A DNA stretch of 56,545 nucleotides from a virus, in the IMG/VR virus record IMGVR_UViG_3300030107_002046, positions 1 through 56,545 of that record. One strand, given 5' to 3'. The notes below the pieces were generated by a model. That model saw only the letters and a program-made list of their open reading frames with translations. It had not been told where the DNA came from and did not search any database. Positions 7,644-16,928 of this stretch are shown piece after piece; the stretch's first letter is position 1; each line of letters starts with the position of its first letter. Made by a program: the position numbers and the translations under genes.

Positions 7644-8123
7644 ATGAAAAATATATTTAAAAATCTTTTAGGAGCAGTGGCTCCAACATTAGGTACAGCA
7701 TTGGGTGGTCCTATGGGTGGCATGGCTGCTAATATGATTTCAGAAGTTTTGGGTGTTCCGAATAATCCTAAAGCTATAGAAAAAGGTATAGCAGATGCTA
7801 CACCAGAACAACTTGCTGAGATAAAGAAAGCTGAATTATCTTTTGAAGCAGAAATGAAGAAGCTTGAAGTTGATGTCTTTGCTCTTGAAGCACAAGAAAA
7901 ACAAGATGCTAGAAGACATTTTTCTAAAGATTGGACAGCAAGAATAATAGGTATAGCTACTATAGGCGGATTTTTAGGCTATATATTTTTAGTAACATTA
8001 CAACCACCAGAGCAAAACTCTGAAGCATTAATTAATTTAGTCTTAGGTTATTTAGGAGGTTTAGCTAGTGCTATCATATCTTTTTACTTTGGTGCGTCAA
8101 ATTCTACAAAAGACGGAGACTAA
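7644..8123 (+). CDS. Holin, three-TM type found in gene transfer agents and phages
   Basis: 159 residues. The Gly/Ala-rich N-terminus (LGTALGGPMGGMAANMISEVLG), a helical middle beginning ATPEQLAEIKKAEL, and two clear C-terminal membrane helices (about 98-118 and 128-150) match the GTA_holin_3TM pattern. Such proteins make inner-membrane holes that let endolysin reach the cell wall. A good ribosome site (AAGGAG) precedes ATG 7644. The lysozyme gene follows by two bases, giving a standard holin-endolysin pair directly after the cyclase gene. Confidence 0.82.
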   Translation: MKNIFKNLLGAVAPTLGTALGGPMGGMAANMISEVLGVPNNPKAIEKGIADATPEQLAEIKKAELSFEAEMKKLEVDVFALEAQEKQDARRHFSKDWTARIIGIATIGGFLGYIFLVTLQPPEQNSEALINLVLGYLGGLASAIISFYFGASNSTKDGD

Positions 8124-8124
8124 T

Positions 8125-8568
8125 ATGGAAGCTTCAAAAGAAGGTATAGCTTTAATTAAAAAGTTTGAAGGATGTAAACTAGAAGCATATAAATGTCCAG
8201 CTGGAGTGTGGACTTGTGGATATGGCTCTACAAAGGGTGTAGAAGAAGGAGATATATGGTCACAGGATAAAGCAGATCATATGTTAGAAGTTGAGTTAAA
8301 AGAGTTTGGAGATTATGTAAATAACTTAGTCGATGTACCCTTAAGTCAAAATCAATTTGATGCTTTGGTTGCATGGACATTTAATTTAGGTCCATCAAAT
8401 TTAAGTTCATCAACTCTTTTAAAAGTTTTAAATAAAGGAGAATACGAAGAAGTTCCTGCTCAGATTAAAAGATGGAACAAGGTAAAAGGAGAAGTGTCAA
8501 GAGGCTTGATAAGAAGAAGAGAAGCAGAAGCTCTACTATTTGAAGGCAAAGAATGGCATGAAATATAA
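8125..8568 (+). CDS. Endolysin, GH24 phage-type lysozyme
   Basis: 147 residues from ATG 8125 (a longer reading from 8068 would run into the holin gene). The T4-lysozyme-type catalytic triad is visible with the right spacing: Glu15 (KKFEG), Cys24 in place of the usual Asp, and Thr30, followed by CGYGST. The rest covers the family's helical lobe (QFDALVAWTFNLG, RGLIRRREAEALLF). It cleaves the MurNAc-GlcNAc bond of peptidoglycan. There is no signal peptide or SAR segment, so it depends on the holin for access. Confidence 0.93.
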   Translation: MEASKEGIALIKKFEGCKLEAYKCPAGVWTCGYGSTKGVEEGDIWSQDKADHMLEVELKEFGDYVNNLVDVPLSQNQFDALVAWTFNLGPSNLSSSTLLKVLNKGEYEEVPAQIKRWNKVKGEVSRGLIRRREAEALLFEGKEWHEI

Positions 8569-8570
8569 AA

Positions 8571-10439
8571 GTGGCATTACAAAAATTTGTATTTAAACCA
8601 GGAATTAATAAAGAAGGAACAAACTACTCTAATGAGGGTGGTTGGTTTGATGCAGATAAAGTAAGGTTTAGAAAAGGTAGACCTGAAAGAATAGGTGGTT
8701 GGGAAAAAAACAGTGTTAATTCTTTTATAGGCACATCAAGAAAGATTCATGTTTATAAAACAGCAGATCAAGATAACTATATTATTAATGGAACACATAA
8801 AAAGTTATATGCTTTAAATGGTAATGTGTTTAATGACATAACTCCTATAAGACTTACAACAAGTGCAGGTGATGCTACCTTTGCTGCAACAAATGGTTCT
8901 TCTACAATAACTGTTACTGAAGCTGGTCATGGTGCAGTACAAGGAGACTTTGTTACTTTTTCTGATGCAGCAACATTAGGTGGTAATATAACTGCTGCTG
9001 TATTAAATCAAGAATATGAAATAGATTTAGTGCCAAGTGTTAATACTTTTACTATAACTGCTAAAGATACAAGTGGTGATACAGTCACAGCAAACGCAAG
9101 TGATTCAGGTAATGGTGGTTCAAGTACAGTTGCTGTATATCAAATTAATAGTGGTTTAGATGAATATGTAAGCTCAACAGGTTGGAGTGCAGGTACGTGG
9201 GGATCAAGTACATGGGGTGCAGCTACAGCATTATCTTTAACAAATCAGCTTAGAATCTGGAGTATAGATAATTTTGGAGATGATACTATTGCAGCTCCTA
9301 GAGGAGGACCACTATATTATTGGGATGAATCTTCTGGAGTAACATCAAGAGCAGTTGCTGCTAGTTCACTATCAGGTGCAAGTGATGTACCTACAGCAGC
9401 ATTACAAATAATGATGTCTGATGTAGATAGGCACGTTATAGCTTTTGGTTCTAATCCTATAGGTTCATCAACTATTGACCCGTTATTAGTTAGATTTTCA
9501 ACTGCAGAAAGTGCAGTAGATTGGACACCAACTGCAACTAACTCTGCTGGAGGGGTACAGCTATCTTCTGGTAGTACGATTATTGGTGCGATCAAAACAA
9601 GACAAGAAACACTTATATGGACTGATGCAGGTATAGTCTCAATGAGATTTGTTGGAGCACCATTCATATTTAGTTTTAATGAAGTAGCTACAGGTATGTC
9701 TTTAATAGGTCCATCAGCAGCGACAACTGCAGGTGGTACAGTATTCTTTATGGATAACGGAGCTTTTTATCAATACTCAGGTTCTGCTCAAAGATTGCCA
9801 TGTTCTGTTTTAGATCATGTATTTAGTGACTTTAATCATTCACAGGCATTTAAAGTATTTGCAGCACCTATTCCTGACCACAATGAAATTATTTGGTTTT
9901 ATCCAAGTTCTAATTCAACTGAAGTTAATAGATATGTTATCTACAATTACTTAGAACAAACTTGGAGTATAGGAACAACTAACGATAACTTTGCTAGAAC
10001 TGCATGGAATCCTGCTCATATGTTAGACAAACCAATAGCAGCTAGTAAGTATGACAGTACAGACAGAAACTATTTATTTAATCATGAGGTAGGTCATAGT
10101 GCAGATGGTTCAGCTTTTACAGCTTATATAGAATCATCTGATTTTGACTTAGACCCTAATAGTGAAAAATATATGTTTATATCTAAGTTAATTCCAGACT
10201 TACAGTATAGAGGTTCAAGTGATACTGCTAATACAATAAGCATAACTTTAAAAGGCAGAGACTATCCTTTACAAGACTTATCAACTTTACAGACTTTATC
10301 TGTTACACCTAGTTCAACTTTTTTAAGTACAAGAGCAAGAAGCAGACAAGGTGCTATTAGAGTAGAGAATAATGCTGATAACTTTGGTTGGCGACTGGGT
10401 GACTTAAGATTAGAAATTAGACCAGACGGAGAAAGATAA
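8571..10439 (+). CDS. Tail hub / DNA stabilisation structural protein of marine podovirus type
   Basis: 622 residues starting at GTG 8571. The opening (WFDADKVRFRKGRPERIGGW) is a hallmark I recognise from a large virion protein shared by many marine podoviruses. The body has repeated beta-strand and Trp/Tyr-containing motifs that suggest a beta-propeller, with a short Ig-like insertion around residues 95-170. Placed between lysozyme and the internal virion proteins, it probably forms part of the short tail, in the position of P22 gp10 or T7 gp12; the exact homology is inferred. Confidence 0.72.
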   Translation: MALQKFVFKPGINKEGTNYSNEGGWFDADKVRFRKGRPERIGGWEKNSVNSFIGTSRKIHVYKTADQDNYIINGTHKKLYALNGNVFNDITPIRLTTSAGDATFAATNGSSTITVTEAGHGAVQGDFVTFSDAATLGGNITAAVLNQEYEIDLVPSVNTFTITAKDTSGDTVTANASDSGNGGSSTVAVYQINSGLDEYVSSTGWSAGTWGSSTWGAATALSLTNQLRIWSIDNFGDDTIAAPRGGPLYYWDESSGVTSRAVAASSLSGASDVPTAALQIMMSDVDRHVIAFGSNPIGSSTIDPLLVRFSTAESAVDWTPTATNSAGGVQLSSGSTIIGAIKTRQETLIWTDAGIVSMRFVGAPFIFSFNEVATGMSLIGPSAATTAGGTVFFMDNGAFYQYSGSAQRLPCSVLDHVFSDFNHSQAFKVFAAPIPDHNEIIWFYPSSNSTEVNRYVIYNYLEQTWSIGTTNDNFARTAWNPAHMLDKPIAASKYDSTDRNYLFNHEVGHSADGSAFTAYIESSDFDLDPNSEKYMFISKLIPDLQYRGSSDTANTISITLKGRDYPLQDLSTLQTLSVTPSSTFLSTRARSRQGAIRVENNADNFGWRLGDLRLEIRPDGER

Positions 10440-10642
10440 TGGCATTAAGAAGCTCTATACCGATTCCAGTAGCATCAACAGAATATGATGAAATAAATGA
10501 ATCAATTACTAGAAGAACAATAGAACAAGCTTTACAAGATATACACGCTGACATAGGAGAGCTAAGAAGAATGCAAGAATCTATAGTAAGTAAAGCTACA
10601 AGAAGACACCAATTTTTATTAATGGGAGTAAAACATGGCTGA
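10439..10642 (+). CDS. Small conserved virion-cluster protein
   Basis: 67 residues starting in the last base of the preceding tail gene and overlapping the next gene by 8 bases. It has a Ser/Pro-containing start (SSIPIPVASTEYDEINES) followed by an amphipathic helix with Arg and Glu (ITRRTIEQALQDIHADIGELRRM). No known family is recognised. Its fixed place inside the tail cluster suggests an assembly or structural role. Confidence 0.65.
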   Translation: MALRSSIPIPVASTEYDEINESITRRTIEQALQDIHADIGELRRMQESIVSKATRRHQFLLMGVKHG

Positions 10643-10973
10643 TAGTTTAAAAGTTTTAGGACAACTTGATCCAGCCGCAACAACAACTACAACTCTATAC
10701 ACAGTGCCTGATAAAACACAGACTACTGTAAGTTCTATCGTAGCAGCAAATAGAACAGGTTCAGCAATAACTTTTAGGCTGAGTGTTCATGTTGCAGGAG
10801 CAGGAGCTGATGATAAACAGTATTTATACTATGACAAATCAGTAGCAGCTAACGATTCTTTGACAATAGTGTTGGGCATAACACTTAATCAAACAGATGT
10901 TGTCAAAGTTTATACCAGTGCAGTAGATATGAGTTTTAATATGTTTGGTTGTGAAACCACAGAGGAAAGATAA
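10635..10973 (+). CDS. Small beta-rich virion protein
   Basis: 112 residues with Thr/Val-rich alternating strands (TTTTTLYTVPDKTQTTVSSI, ITFRLSVHVAG, DSLTIVLGITL) and a central acidic turn, as in an Ig-like or jelly-roll fold. It is of a kind seen in marine podovirus tail clusters. It has no signal peptide or cysteine cluster. A decoration or small tail component is the best guess from fold and position. Confidence 0.65.
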   Translation: MADSLKVLGQLDPAATTTTTLYTVPDKTQTTVSSIVAANRTGSAITFRLSVHVAGAGADDKQYLYYDKSVAANDSLTIVLGITLNQTDVVKVYTSAVDMSFNMFGCETTEER

Positions 10974-10975
10974 TT

Positions 10976-13783
10976 ATGAATAATATGATGAATCAAGTAA
11001 ATAATGTAGCAGCACAAGGTCGTTATGGCGACAGTATGTTGATGCACGTTAACCCAAATGAGGTTAAGGGATTAGCACAACTAGGTGCTTTATCTTTAAA
11101 CCCTAGCACAGGATTGCCTGAAGCTTTTAAGCTAAAAGACTTATTGCCAATTGTTGCTAGTATAGTAGGTGGTGCTTTTGGTGGACCAATGGGAGCAGCA
11201 TTAGGCTCTGGTCTTACTACAGCTGCAGTTGAAGGTGATCTTAAAAAAGGATTATTTGCTGGTTTATCTTCTTATGCATTAGGTAGTTTACTTAGAGGAG
11301 CAACAGCAGCAGGTAAAGCTGGTCAAGCAGGAATGCAAGAAATATCAGGTGATGCAGTTGGAGCATTAGCAGATGCAAGTCCAGCAGTAGATGCAAGTTC
11401 ATTAGTAGATGTAACATCAGCAACAGATATAGCACCAGTTGTATCAGATATAGCACCAGTTGTACCAGATTTAGGTGGTCCAATGAGTGGATCATTCCCT
11501 GATGTTTCAAATGCATCAACAACCTTTTTAGGTGCACCACCAGCAGAAACTGGAGTAAACTTCATGCCTGGAGCAAAAGATTTCTATAACACTGATGCAC
11601 TTATAAATACTGATATAACACCATTTGGAGCTGGTATTGATAGTATTGCTGGAACAGGAACAACTGCAGCAGCAGGAGCTGGTATTCCTGGTGCAAATGT
11701 TGTATCAGGTATTAATGCAGGTGCTGCAGAAAGTGCAGTAGCAGATACTGTTGCAGGACTAACTGAAGAAGAAAGCAGAAAAGTAGTTGCAAATGCAGTG
11801 CAACAGAGTATGCAAGAACAAGCAGAAAGACAAGCATTAAACTTACCTTTAACTTCTGATGCAGTAACTTCTACTGATCCAAATATATTCTCAGACTTAT
11901 CATCTGTATACGAATCACCAGGAACAATTAATCCTCTTACTGGTGAATTAGAAAATGTAGGTGGTTTTGATTTTGGAACAACAATGAGCAATGTTAGCAC
12001 AGCTGCAATGAACCCATCTTTTTATGTTCCAGGAGCAGTAGGTTTTGGTGGTTTAGGTGTAATGAAGTCACAAGAAGAATATGAAGCTATGCTTAAACAA
12101 TTAGAATTAGACGAAGAGAACAAAAGAAGACAAATGTATCTAGACTATCCTGAAGCTATACCAGGAACATATATAACACCTTTGCCATCAGCTAGTGGTG
12201 GACAACTTAAATATCAAGAAGGTGGAATCACATATGACCCTATAGACCCAGACTTGAGTGGTGGTTTTGGTTATTATGGTCAAGCAATAAGTAATTTAAA
12301 CTTAAATGATCCAAGTAATTTTTATGGAGCAGGTATGCAATATGTACCAAAAAGAGAAGCTAACCCAATACCTATGGGTTATATGCCAGGATTTATGCCA
12401 GAGTTTGATTACTTTAGCAACACTAATCCAGCTGCAAGTGATTTACAATCAGGAGTAAGTGCAGGAATATCAGACTTAGGAGCAGCAGATGTGCCTAGTG
12501 CACCTGTATTTAGCCCTACACAGTCTCCAAGCTATCAACAATTCTATGGTTCGGCAGCACAAGGAGTACCACAAATACTTGACCCTACACAAAAAATGAA
12601 TCCATTCCAAGTAGGTCCATTTGTTCCACCGCCACCACCACCAGCTCCACCAATAATTCCACCAGATGATGGTACACCTACACCTACACCAGCACCTACA
12701 CCAGCACCCACACCACCACCTCCACCAGATGATGATGAGAGATATGGAGATTATAGGCTTGGACCAATTTCACCAGTAGATAAAGACCCTAGAGGATTTG
12801 GTGAACCTAGTCCAGGTCCATCAGGTTTGTTTAGCAAACTTGGTTCTATTGCAAAAGGTCCAGGATCAGAACCTAGTTCAGGTCTACCAGGCATGATTAG
12901 CGAACTTGCTGCTGCCAAAGAACCTTTTGCTCCATCAGGAATAGAAGGTCCAGAATCAATGCCAATAGCACCGCCTATGAGTAGACAAGAACCTGAGCCA
13001 GTACAATTACCTGATCCTATAGCTATGCCTATTCTTGAGCCAGAAGCAATGCCTATGCCAATAGCACAGCCAATGCCAATAGCTGCACCTGTACCACCAA
13101 TGCCAGTACAAAAACCAATGCCTATGCCAGTAGCTGCACCAGTTCCATCAGGAATAGAAGATAATATTATGTCAAATCAAATAGCTATAGCTGGTATGGA
13201 AGATAGTGAGTTTCCTGTATTTAAACCAGAAAGTTTAGAAGAGCAAATAGCTAGAAACAAAATGATTGTGGATATGTTGGAAAAAGATGAAAGAAGAATG
13301 AGCCCTAGACGTATGAAAAAAGGTGGCGATACTTTTCAAGAAGGAGGAGCTACTTTTACTGACCAACAGATATTAGAAGACCCTATAACAAAAAGTCTTA
13401 TAGCTTTTCTTTTAGGAGAAATTAGTGATGATTCTGCTTTAAATATGTTTATTGATAAATATGGAACAGAAACATTTCAAAGACTTAGAGAATCTGTTTT
13501 GAAAACTGTAGTTCCTAATGCACAAGTTGAAGGACAAATACAAGGCACCAATCAAGGCGGTATGGCTGATGATATAGATGGTATGATAGGTAACAAACAA
13601 CCAGTAGCTGTATCACAGGATGAGTTTATTGTGCCAGCTGATGTTGTTTCTAGTTTAGGAGATGGCAGTTCAGATGCAGGTGCAGATAAGTTATATCGTA
13701 TGATGGACAGAGTAAGGCAAGCAAAAAATGGTGGCACAACTCAACCACCTGAAATAAAAGATAGTGAGGTATTACCAGTATGA
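10976..13783 (+). CDS. Large internal virion / ejection protein with Pro-rich linker
   Basis: 935 residues. The N-terminal 120 residues contain glycine-zipper hydrophobic segments (GGAFGGPMGAALGSG), followed by Ala/Asp-rich disordered sequence, a Pro/Thr linker around 550-585 (12640-12735, short CCAGCACC-type repeats) and Met-Pro repeats around 670-725. The C-terminal end carries a block common to marine phage internal proteins (QDEFIVPADVVSSLGDGSSD, then KLYRMMDRVR). It probably enters the cell with the DNA and helps to form a channel. The next gene starts four bases before its end. Confidence 0.72.
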   Translation: MNNMMNQVNNVAAQGRYGDSMLMHVNPNEVKGLAQLGALSLNPSTGLPEAFKLKDLLPIVASIVGGAFGGPMGAALGSGLTTAAVEGDLKKGLFAGLSSYALGSLLRGATAAGKAGQAGMQEISGDAVGALADASPAVDASSLVDVTSATDIAPVVSDIAPVVPDLGGPMSGSFPDVSNASTTFLGAPPAETGVNFMPGAKDFYNTDALINTDITPFGAGIDSIAGTGTTAAAGAGIPGANVVSGINAGAAESAVADTVAGLTEEESRKVVANAVQQSMQEQAERQALNLPLTSDAVTSTDPNIFSDLSSVYESPGTINPLTGELENVGGFDFGTTMSNVSTAAMNPSFYVPGAVGFGGLGVMKSQEEYEAMLKQLELDEENKRRQMYLDYPEAIPGTYITPLPSASGGQLKYQEGGITYDPIDPDLSGGFGYYGQAISNLNLNDPSNFYGAGMQYVPKREANPIPMGYMPGFMPEFDYFSNTNPAASDLQSGVSAGISDLGAADVPSAPVFSPTQSPSYQQFYGSAAQGVPQILDPTQKMNPFQVGPFVPPPPPPAPPIIPPDDGTPTPTPAPTPAPTPPPPPDDDERYGDYRLGPISPVDKDPRGFGEPSPGPSGLFSKLGSIAKGPGSEPSSGLPGMISELAAAKEPFAPSGIEGPESMPIAPPMSRQEPEPVQLPDPIAMPILEPEAMPMPIAQPMPIAAPVPPMPVQKPMPMPVAAPVPSGIEDNIMSNQIAIAGMEDSEFPVFKPESLEEQIARNKMIVDMLEKDERRMSPRRMKKGGDTFQEGGATFTDQQILEDPITKSLIAFLLGEISDDSALNMFIDKYGTETFQRLRESVLKTVVPNAQVEGQIQGTNQGGMADDIDGMIGNKQPVAVSQDEFIVPADVVSSLGDGSSDAGADKLYRMMDRVRQAKNGGTTQPPEIKDSEVLPV

Positions 13784-14262
13784 TGGAACAACAAGCAGTA
13801 GAACATACAGAAACAGAATATAAAACAACTATATCTGCAGTAATGCCAGAACATATAGATATCGTTTGGGATGATGTCAAAATGTTTCTTCTTAGAGCTT
13901 GCAAAAGGTCTAATGGTAGACACACTTTAGATACAGTTTATAGTCAACTTAAAAACGGAGTTCAACATCTTTGGATAGTTATAAATGTAGATAACGAAAA
14001 AATTATAGCTTGTGCTACAACATCAATATCTACTTATCCAACAGGTTTAAAAATGTTAGAAGTAATATTATTAGGTGGAAGCCATAAAGATAACTGGCTT
14101 ACAAGTGGTTGGAAAGTTTTAGAAAGTTGGGCAAGAAAAAACAATTGCAAAGGTATGCAAGCTTTAGGTAGAAAAGGTTTAAAGTTTTTAACAGTTAAAG
14201 AAGATAGCCAATGGAAAGAACAAGCGGTTATGTTCGAGAAAATATTTAAGGAGAAAGAATAA
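13780..14262 (+). CDS. GNAT-fold protein, T7 gp13-like
   Basis: 160 residues. The order of segments, ending in LKMLEVILLGGSHKD, a helix with WKVLESWARKNNC and then MQALGRKGLKFL, fits a GNAT acetyltransferase fold and resembles the family of T7 internal protein A (gp13). In T7 that protein is needed for assembly of the internal core rather than for known acetylation. Its position between large internal virion proteins supports that role. It starts at ATG 13780 or 13783, overlapping the preceding gene. Confidence 0.65.
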   Translation: MMEQQAVEHTETEYKTTISAVMPEHIDIVWDDVKMFLLRACKRSNGRHTLDTVYSQLKNGVQHLWIVINVDNEKIIACATTSISTYPTGLKMLEVILLGGSHKDNWLTSGWKVLESWARKNNCKGMQALGRKGLKFLTVKEDSQWKEQAVMFEKIFKEKE

Positions 14263-15530
14263 TGTCAAGTGGAGGCGGAGGTGGTGGTCAAGCAGCACCA
14301 ACAGATCAAACAGTAACTCAAACAAATCTTCCAGCATATGCACAACCATATTTTGAAAGATTAATGCGTAGAGCTGAAGCGGAATCGCTTCAACCTACTG
14401 AAACATATGGAGGACAAAGACTAGCGTATTTTTCTCCAGATGAATTGCAAAGCCAAGCTATGACTAGAGGTTATGCTTTATCAGGTACACCTAGTCAATA
14501 TGGTCAAGCACAAGACATGGTTGGAGGTATGAACTTTGGCTATCAGTCAGGGTATCAAGCTCCAAGAATGACTAACGATAGCGATAGGTTTAGAAGGGCA
14601 GCTGAAGGATTAAAATTTGCTGGAGGTCAACAAGGTGCTGTGCCATTACCAGGACAAGGTATGGTTACTACTGGTGAAGATCATAATAGACGTGCCGCTG
14701 AAGAAGTATCTAGATTAGGACAAGTTTCTCCAACAGCTGGACCACCTCCAATAGGCGATCCTATAGGAGCACCTGTTCCTCCAGGTTCGGTATCACCATA
14801 TCCAACTTATAACAAACTTGGATTTGAGCAAGGTGTATCTAGATTTATGTCACCTTATCAACAAGCTGTTACAGATGTTGCAAAACGAGAAGCTGTAAGA
14901 CAGTCTGATATATTGGGAGGACAAATAGGAGAACGAGCTGCTCAATCTGGCGGATTAGGCGGTTATCGTGAAGCTATATTACAAGCTGAAAGACAAAGAA
15001 ATCTTGGACAACAGTTAGGTGATATACAAACTAAAGGAGATCAAGCAGCTTTTGAATCAGCAGTACGACAAGTAGGAGCTGAACGAGCAGCAGACTTAGC
15101 AGGTTCTCAGTTTGATCTTAGATCAATGGCTCAACAAGAAGCAGACAGACAAGCAGAAGAAAGATTTAGGCAGTCAGGCTTTGACCTATCTTCAAGATAT
15201 GGATTAGCTGGAGCTGACTTTATGAGAGGTTTAGGTGGCGATATACAAAGAGATACTCTTGGTAGAATAGGAGCTTTACAAGGTATAGGTGCACAGCAGA
15301 GAGCATTACAACAAGCTGGTTATGACACAGGATATCAAGACTTCTTGAGACAACAAGATGCAGGACAGCAGAATCTAGGCTTCTTAAGCAATATACTTAG
15401 AGGTGTGCCAGTAACACCACAACAACAAGTAAGCACGTATCAACAACAACCTGGATTATTCCAGTCTCTAGCAGGTTTAGGTCTTAGCGGACTAGGACTA
15501 TATAGAGGCATGGGAGGGGGTCAAGGATAA
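14262..15530 (+). CDS. Internal virion protein, Gln/Gly-rich
   Basis: 422 residues, opening with a run of glycines and then NLPAYAQPYFERLMRRAEAE, a start I recognise from a family of marine podovirus internal virion proteins. Helical Gln/Ala/Arg-rich segments dominate residues 190-350 (AERQRNLGQQLGDIQ, AAFESAVRQVGAERA) and the end is Gly-rich. No catalytic motif is seen. It lies in a run of ejection-type proteins and starts in the stop codon of the GNAT-like gene. Confidence 0.68.
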   Translation: MSSGGGGGGQAAPTDQTVTQTNLPAYAQPYFERLMRRAEAESLQPTETYGGQRLAYFSPDELQSQAMTRGYALSGTPSQYGQAQDMVGGMNFGYQSGYQAPRMTNDSDRFRRAAEGLKFAGGQQGAVPLPGQGMVTTGEDHNRRAAEEVSRLGQVSPTAGPPPIGDPIGAPVPPGSVSPYPTYNKLGFEQGVSRFMSPYQQAVTDVAKREAVRQSDILGGQIGERAAQSGGLGGYREAILQAERQRNLGQQLGDIQTKGDQAAFESAVRQVGAERAADLAGSQFDLRSMAQQEADRQAEERFRQSGFDLSSRYGLAGADFMRGLGGDIQRDTLGRIGALQGIGAQQRALQQAGYDTGYQDFLRQQDAGQQNLGFLSNILRGVPVTPQQQVSTYQQQPGLFQSLAGLGLSGLGLYRGMGGGQG

Positions 15531-15531
15531 T

Positions 15532-16914
15532 ATGAGCTTGATAGACATAGCAGCAGAATTAGAATACGTACCACAAGATCAACTTGTGCAATTAGCAAAT
15601 GATCCTAATTCAAGGTATCCAACATATTTAGTTTTGTCAGAAGTACAAAGACGTAACCAAATGAAACAAATGTACGATAACCAAATGGTAAGACAGAATC
15701 AACCTTCCACTACTGTAGCTGAGGAAGCAGTAATGGAATTAAGTCAAGGTGCTATGCCAAGTTCTGCTGAAGTCTCCTCACCCTTAGACGCTGGTATTAC
15801 GAGTATGGCACCGCCTTCCCCTCAAATGGGTATGGCTAGTGGTGGCTTAACTGCGTTTGCTAATGGTGGCAGTACCAGTACACAAAGAAGTTTCTTAATA
15901 AGCTTAGGAGTTAATCCTGACATAATAAGCAAAATGTCTGATGAAGAAATTAATCAAGGTATAGAAAAAATAAGATCAGGAAGCGATAAATCATTCCTTG
16001 AAAGAGGTTTTGATTATGTTAAAGAAAATCCATTTTCGACAGCACTTGCGGTAGCTTCAATACATCCAGCAGTAAGATTTGGTAAATGGGCTGGAACGGG
16101 AGCTTATAATTTAGGTAAAGCAGGATTATCATACCTATCTAATACAGGATTAGGACAATTTGCTAGAAATGTTATTAGTTCTCGGGGTAGAAATCTTTTC
16201 CGCAGTCCTGGATATCCAACTTCTTTTGCAAATTTATCTGATGATGCAGCATATCAAGCTATAAAAATGATGCCAGGTTTAGGTCGTTTTAGTCTGGGTA
16301 GAACAAGTGGTACTCTAGGAACTCTTGCAGTACCTGGAGCAGTTTCCGAATTTTTAAGTGATGATGCACCAGCACCAACACCACCACCAACACCACAACC
16401 AGATGATCAAACACCTCCTCCACCACCACCAGATAATACTGGCGATGTTAATCCTTATGACAAAGCAAATGCTTTAGAAGCAGAAAGATTAAGAGAAGAA
16501 CAAGGATTAATGCTTGCACAACTAGGTGGAATTATTGGTAGTTCTAAAACTCTTGGAGAAATAGCTTCAGGTATTGGTGGTTTAGCTACAAACATTTCAG
16601 AACGAAGAAGGGCAGATAGAATACGTGAAGAAGATATACTTAGAGCTCAACCAAAATCAGAAGCTGAGTTAGGTTATATACAGCAACAAACTGAGGTATT
16701 ACAAGCTCAGATAGAAAATATGCCTAGAAAAGATATAGAAACTAGCATAAGTTTAGTAACTGAAGCTCTACAAGAAGGTGCAGGTGATCCTGAAGCATTA
16801 CGACTTTATTTAGGGCAATTAATATTACGATTACAAAAATTAGATGGTTACGATCCAGCTAATGCTGCTTTAGGTGGTAATGCTCATTTAACAGGCACTT
16901 TAAATAAACCTTAA
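15532..16914 (+). CDS. Internal virion protein with hydrophobic centre and Pro linker
   Basis: 460 residues. An N-terminal helical region (LIDIAAELEYVPQDQLVQLA) is followed by Met/Pro/Gly-rich sequence (MASGGLTAFANGG), a moderately hydrophobic middle (about 160-280), a Pro/Asp linker near 285-305 and a charged helical C-terminus. The same design is shared with the 935-residue protein, which suggests both are ejected proteins. No enzymatic motif is visible. Confidence 0.65.
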   Translation: MSLIDIAAELEYVPQDQLVQLANDPNSRYPTYLVLSEVQRRNQMKQMYDNQMVRQNQPSTTVAEEAVMELSQGAMPSSAEVSSPLDAGITSMAPPSPQMGMASGGLTAFANGGSTSTQRSFLISLGVNPDIISKMSDEEINQGIEKIRSGSDKSFLERGFDYVKENPFSTALAVASIHPAVRFGKWAGTGAYNLGKAGLSYLSNTGLGQFARNVISSRGRNLFRSPGYPTSFANLSDDAAYQAIKMMPGLGRFSLGRTSGTLGTLAVPGAVSEFLSDDAPAPTPPPTPQPDDQTPPPPPPDNTGDVNPYDKANALEAERLREEQGLMLAQLGGIIGSSKTLGEIASGIGGLATNISERRRADRIREEDILRAQPKSEAELGYIQQQTEVLQAQIENMPRKDIETSISLVTEALQEGAGDPEALRLYLGQLILRLQKLDGYDPANAALGGNAHLTGTLNKP

Positions 16915-16928
16915 TGTAATAAAAAAAT

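Noticed and set aside
11292-12000. Long open frames on the minus strand within the 935-residue protein gene
   Set aside because: They mirror Ala/Pro/Thr-rich codons of the plus-strand gene, have no ribosome sites, and encode low-complexity Leu or Ser-rich sequence.
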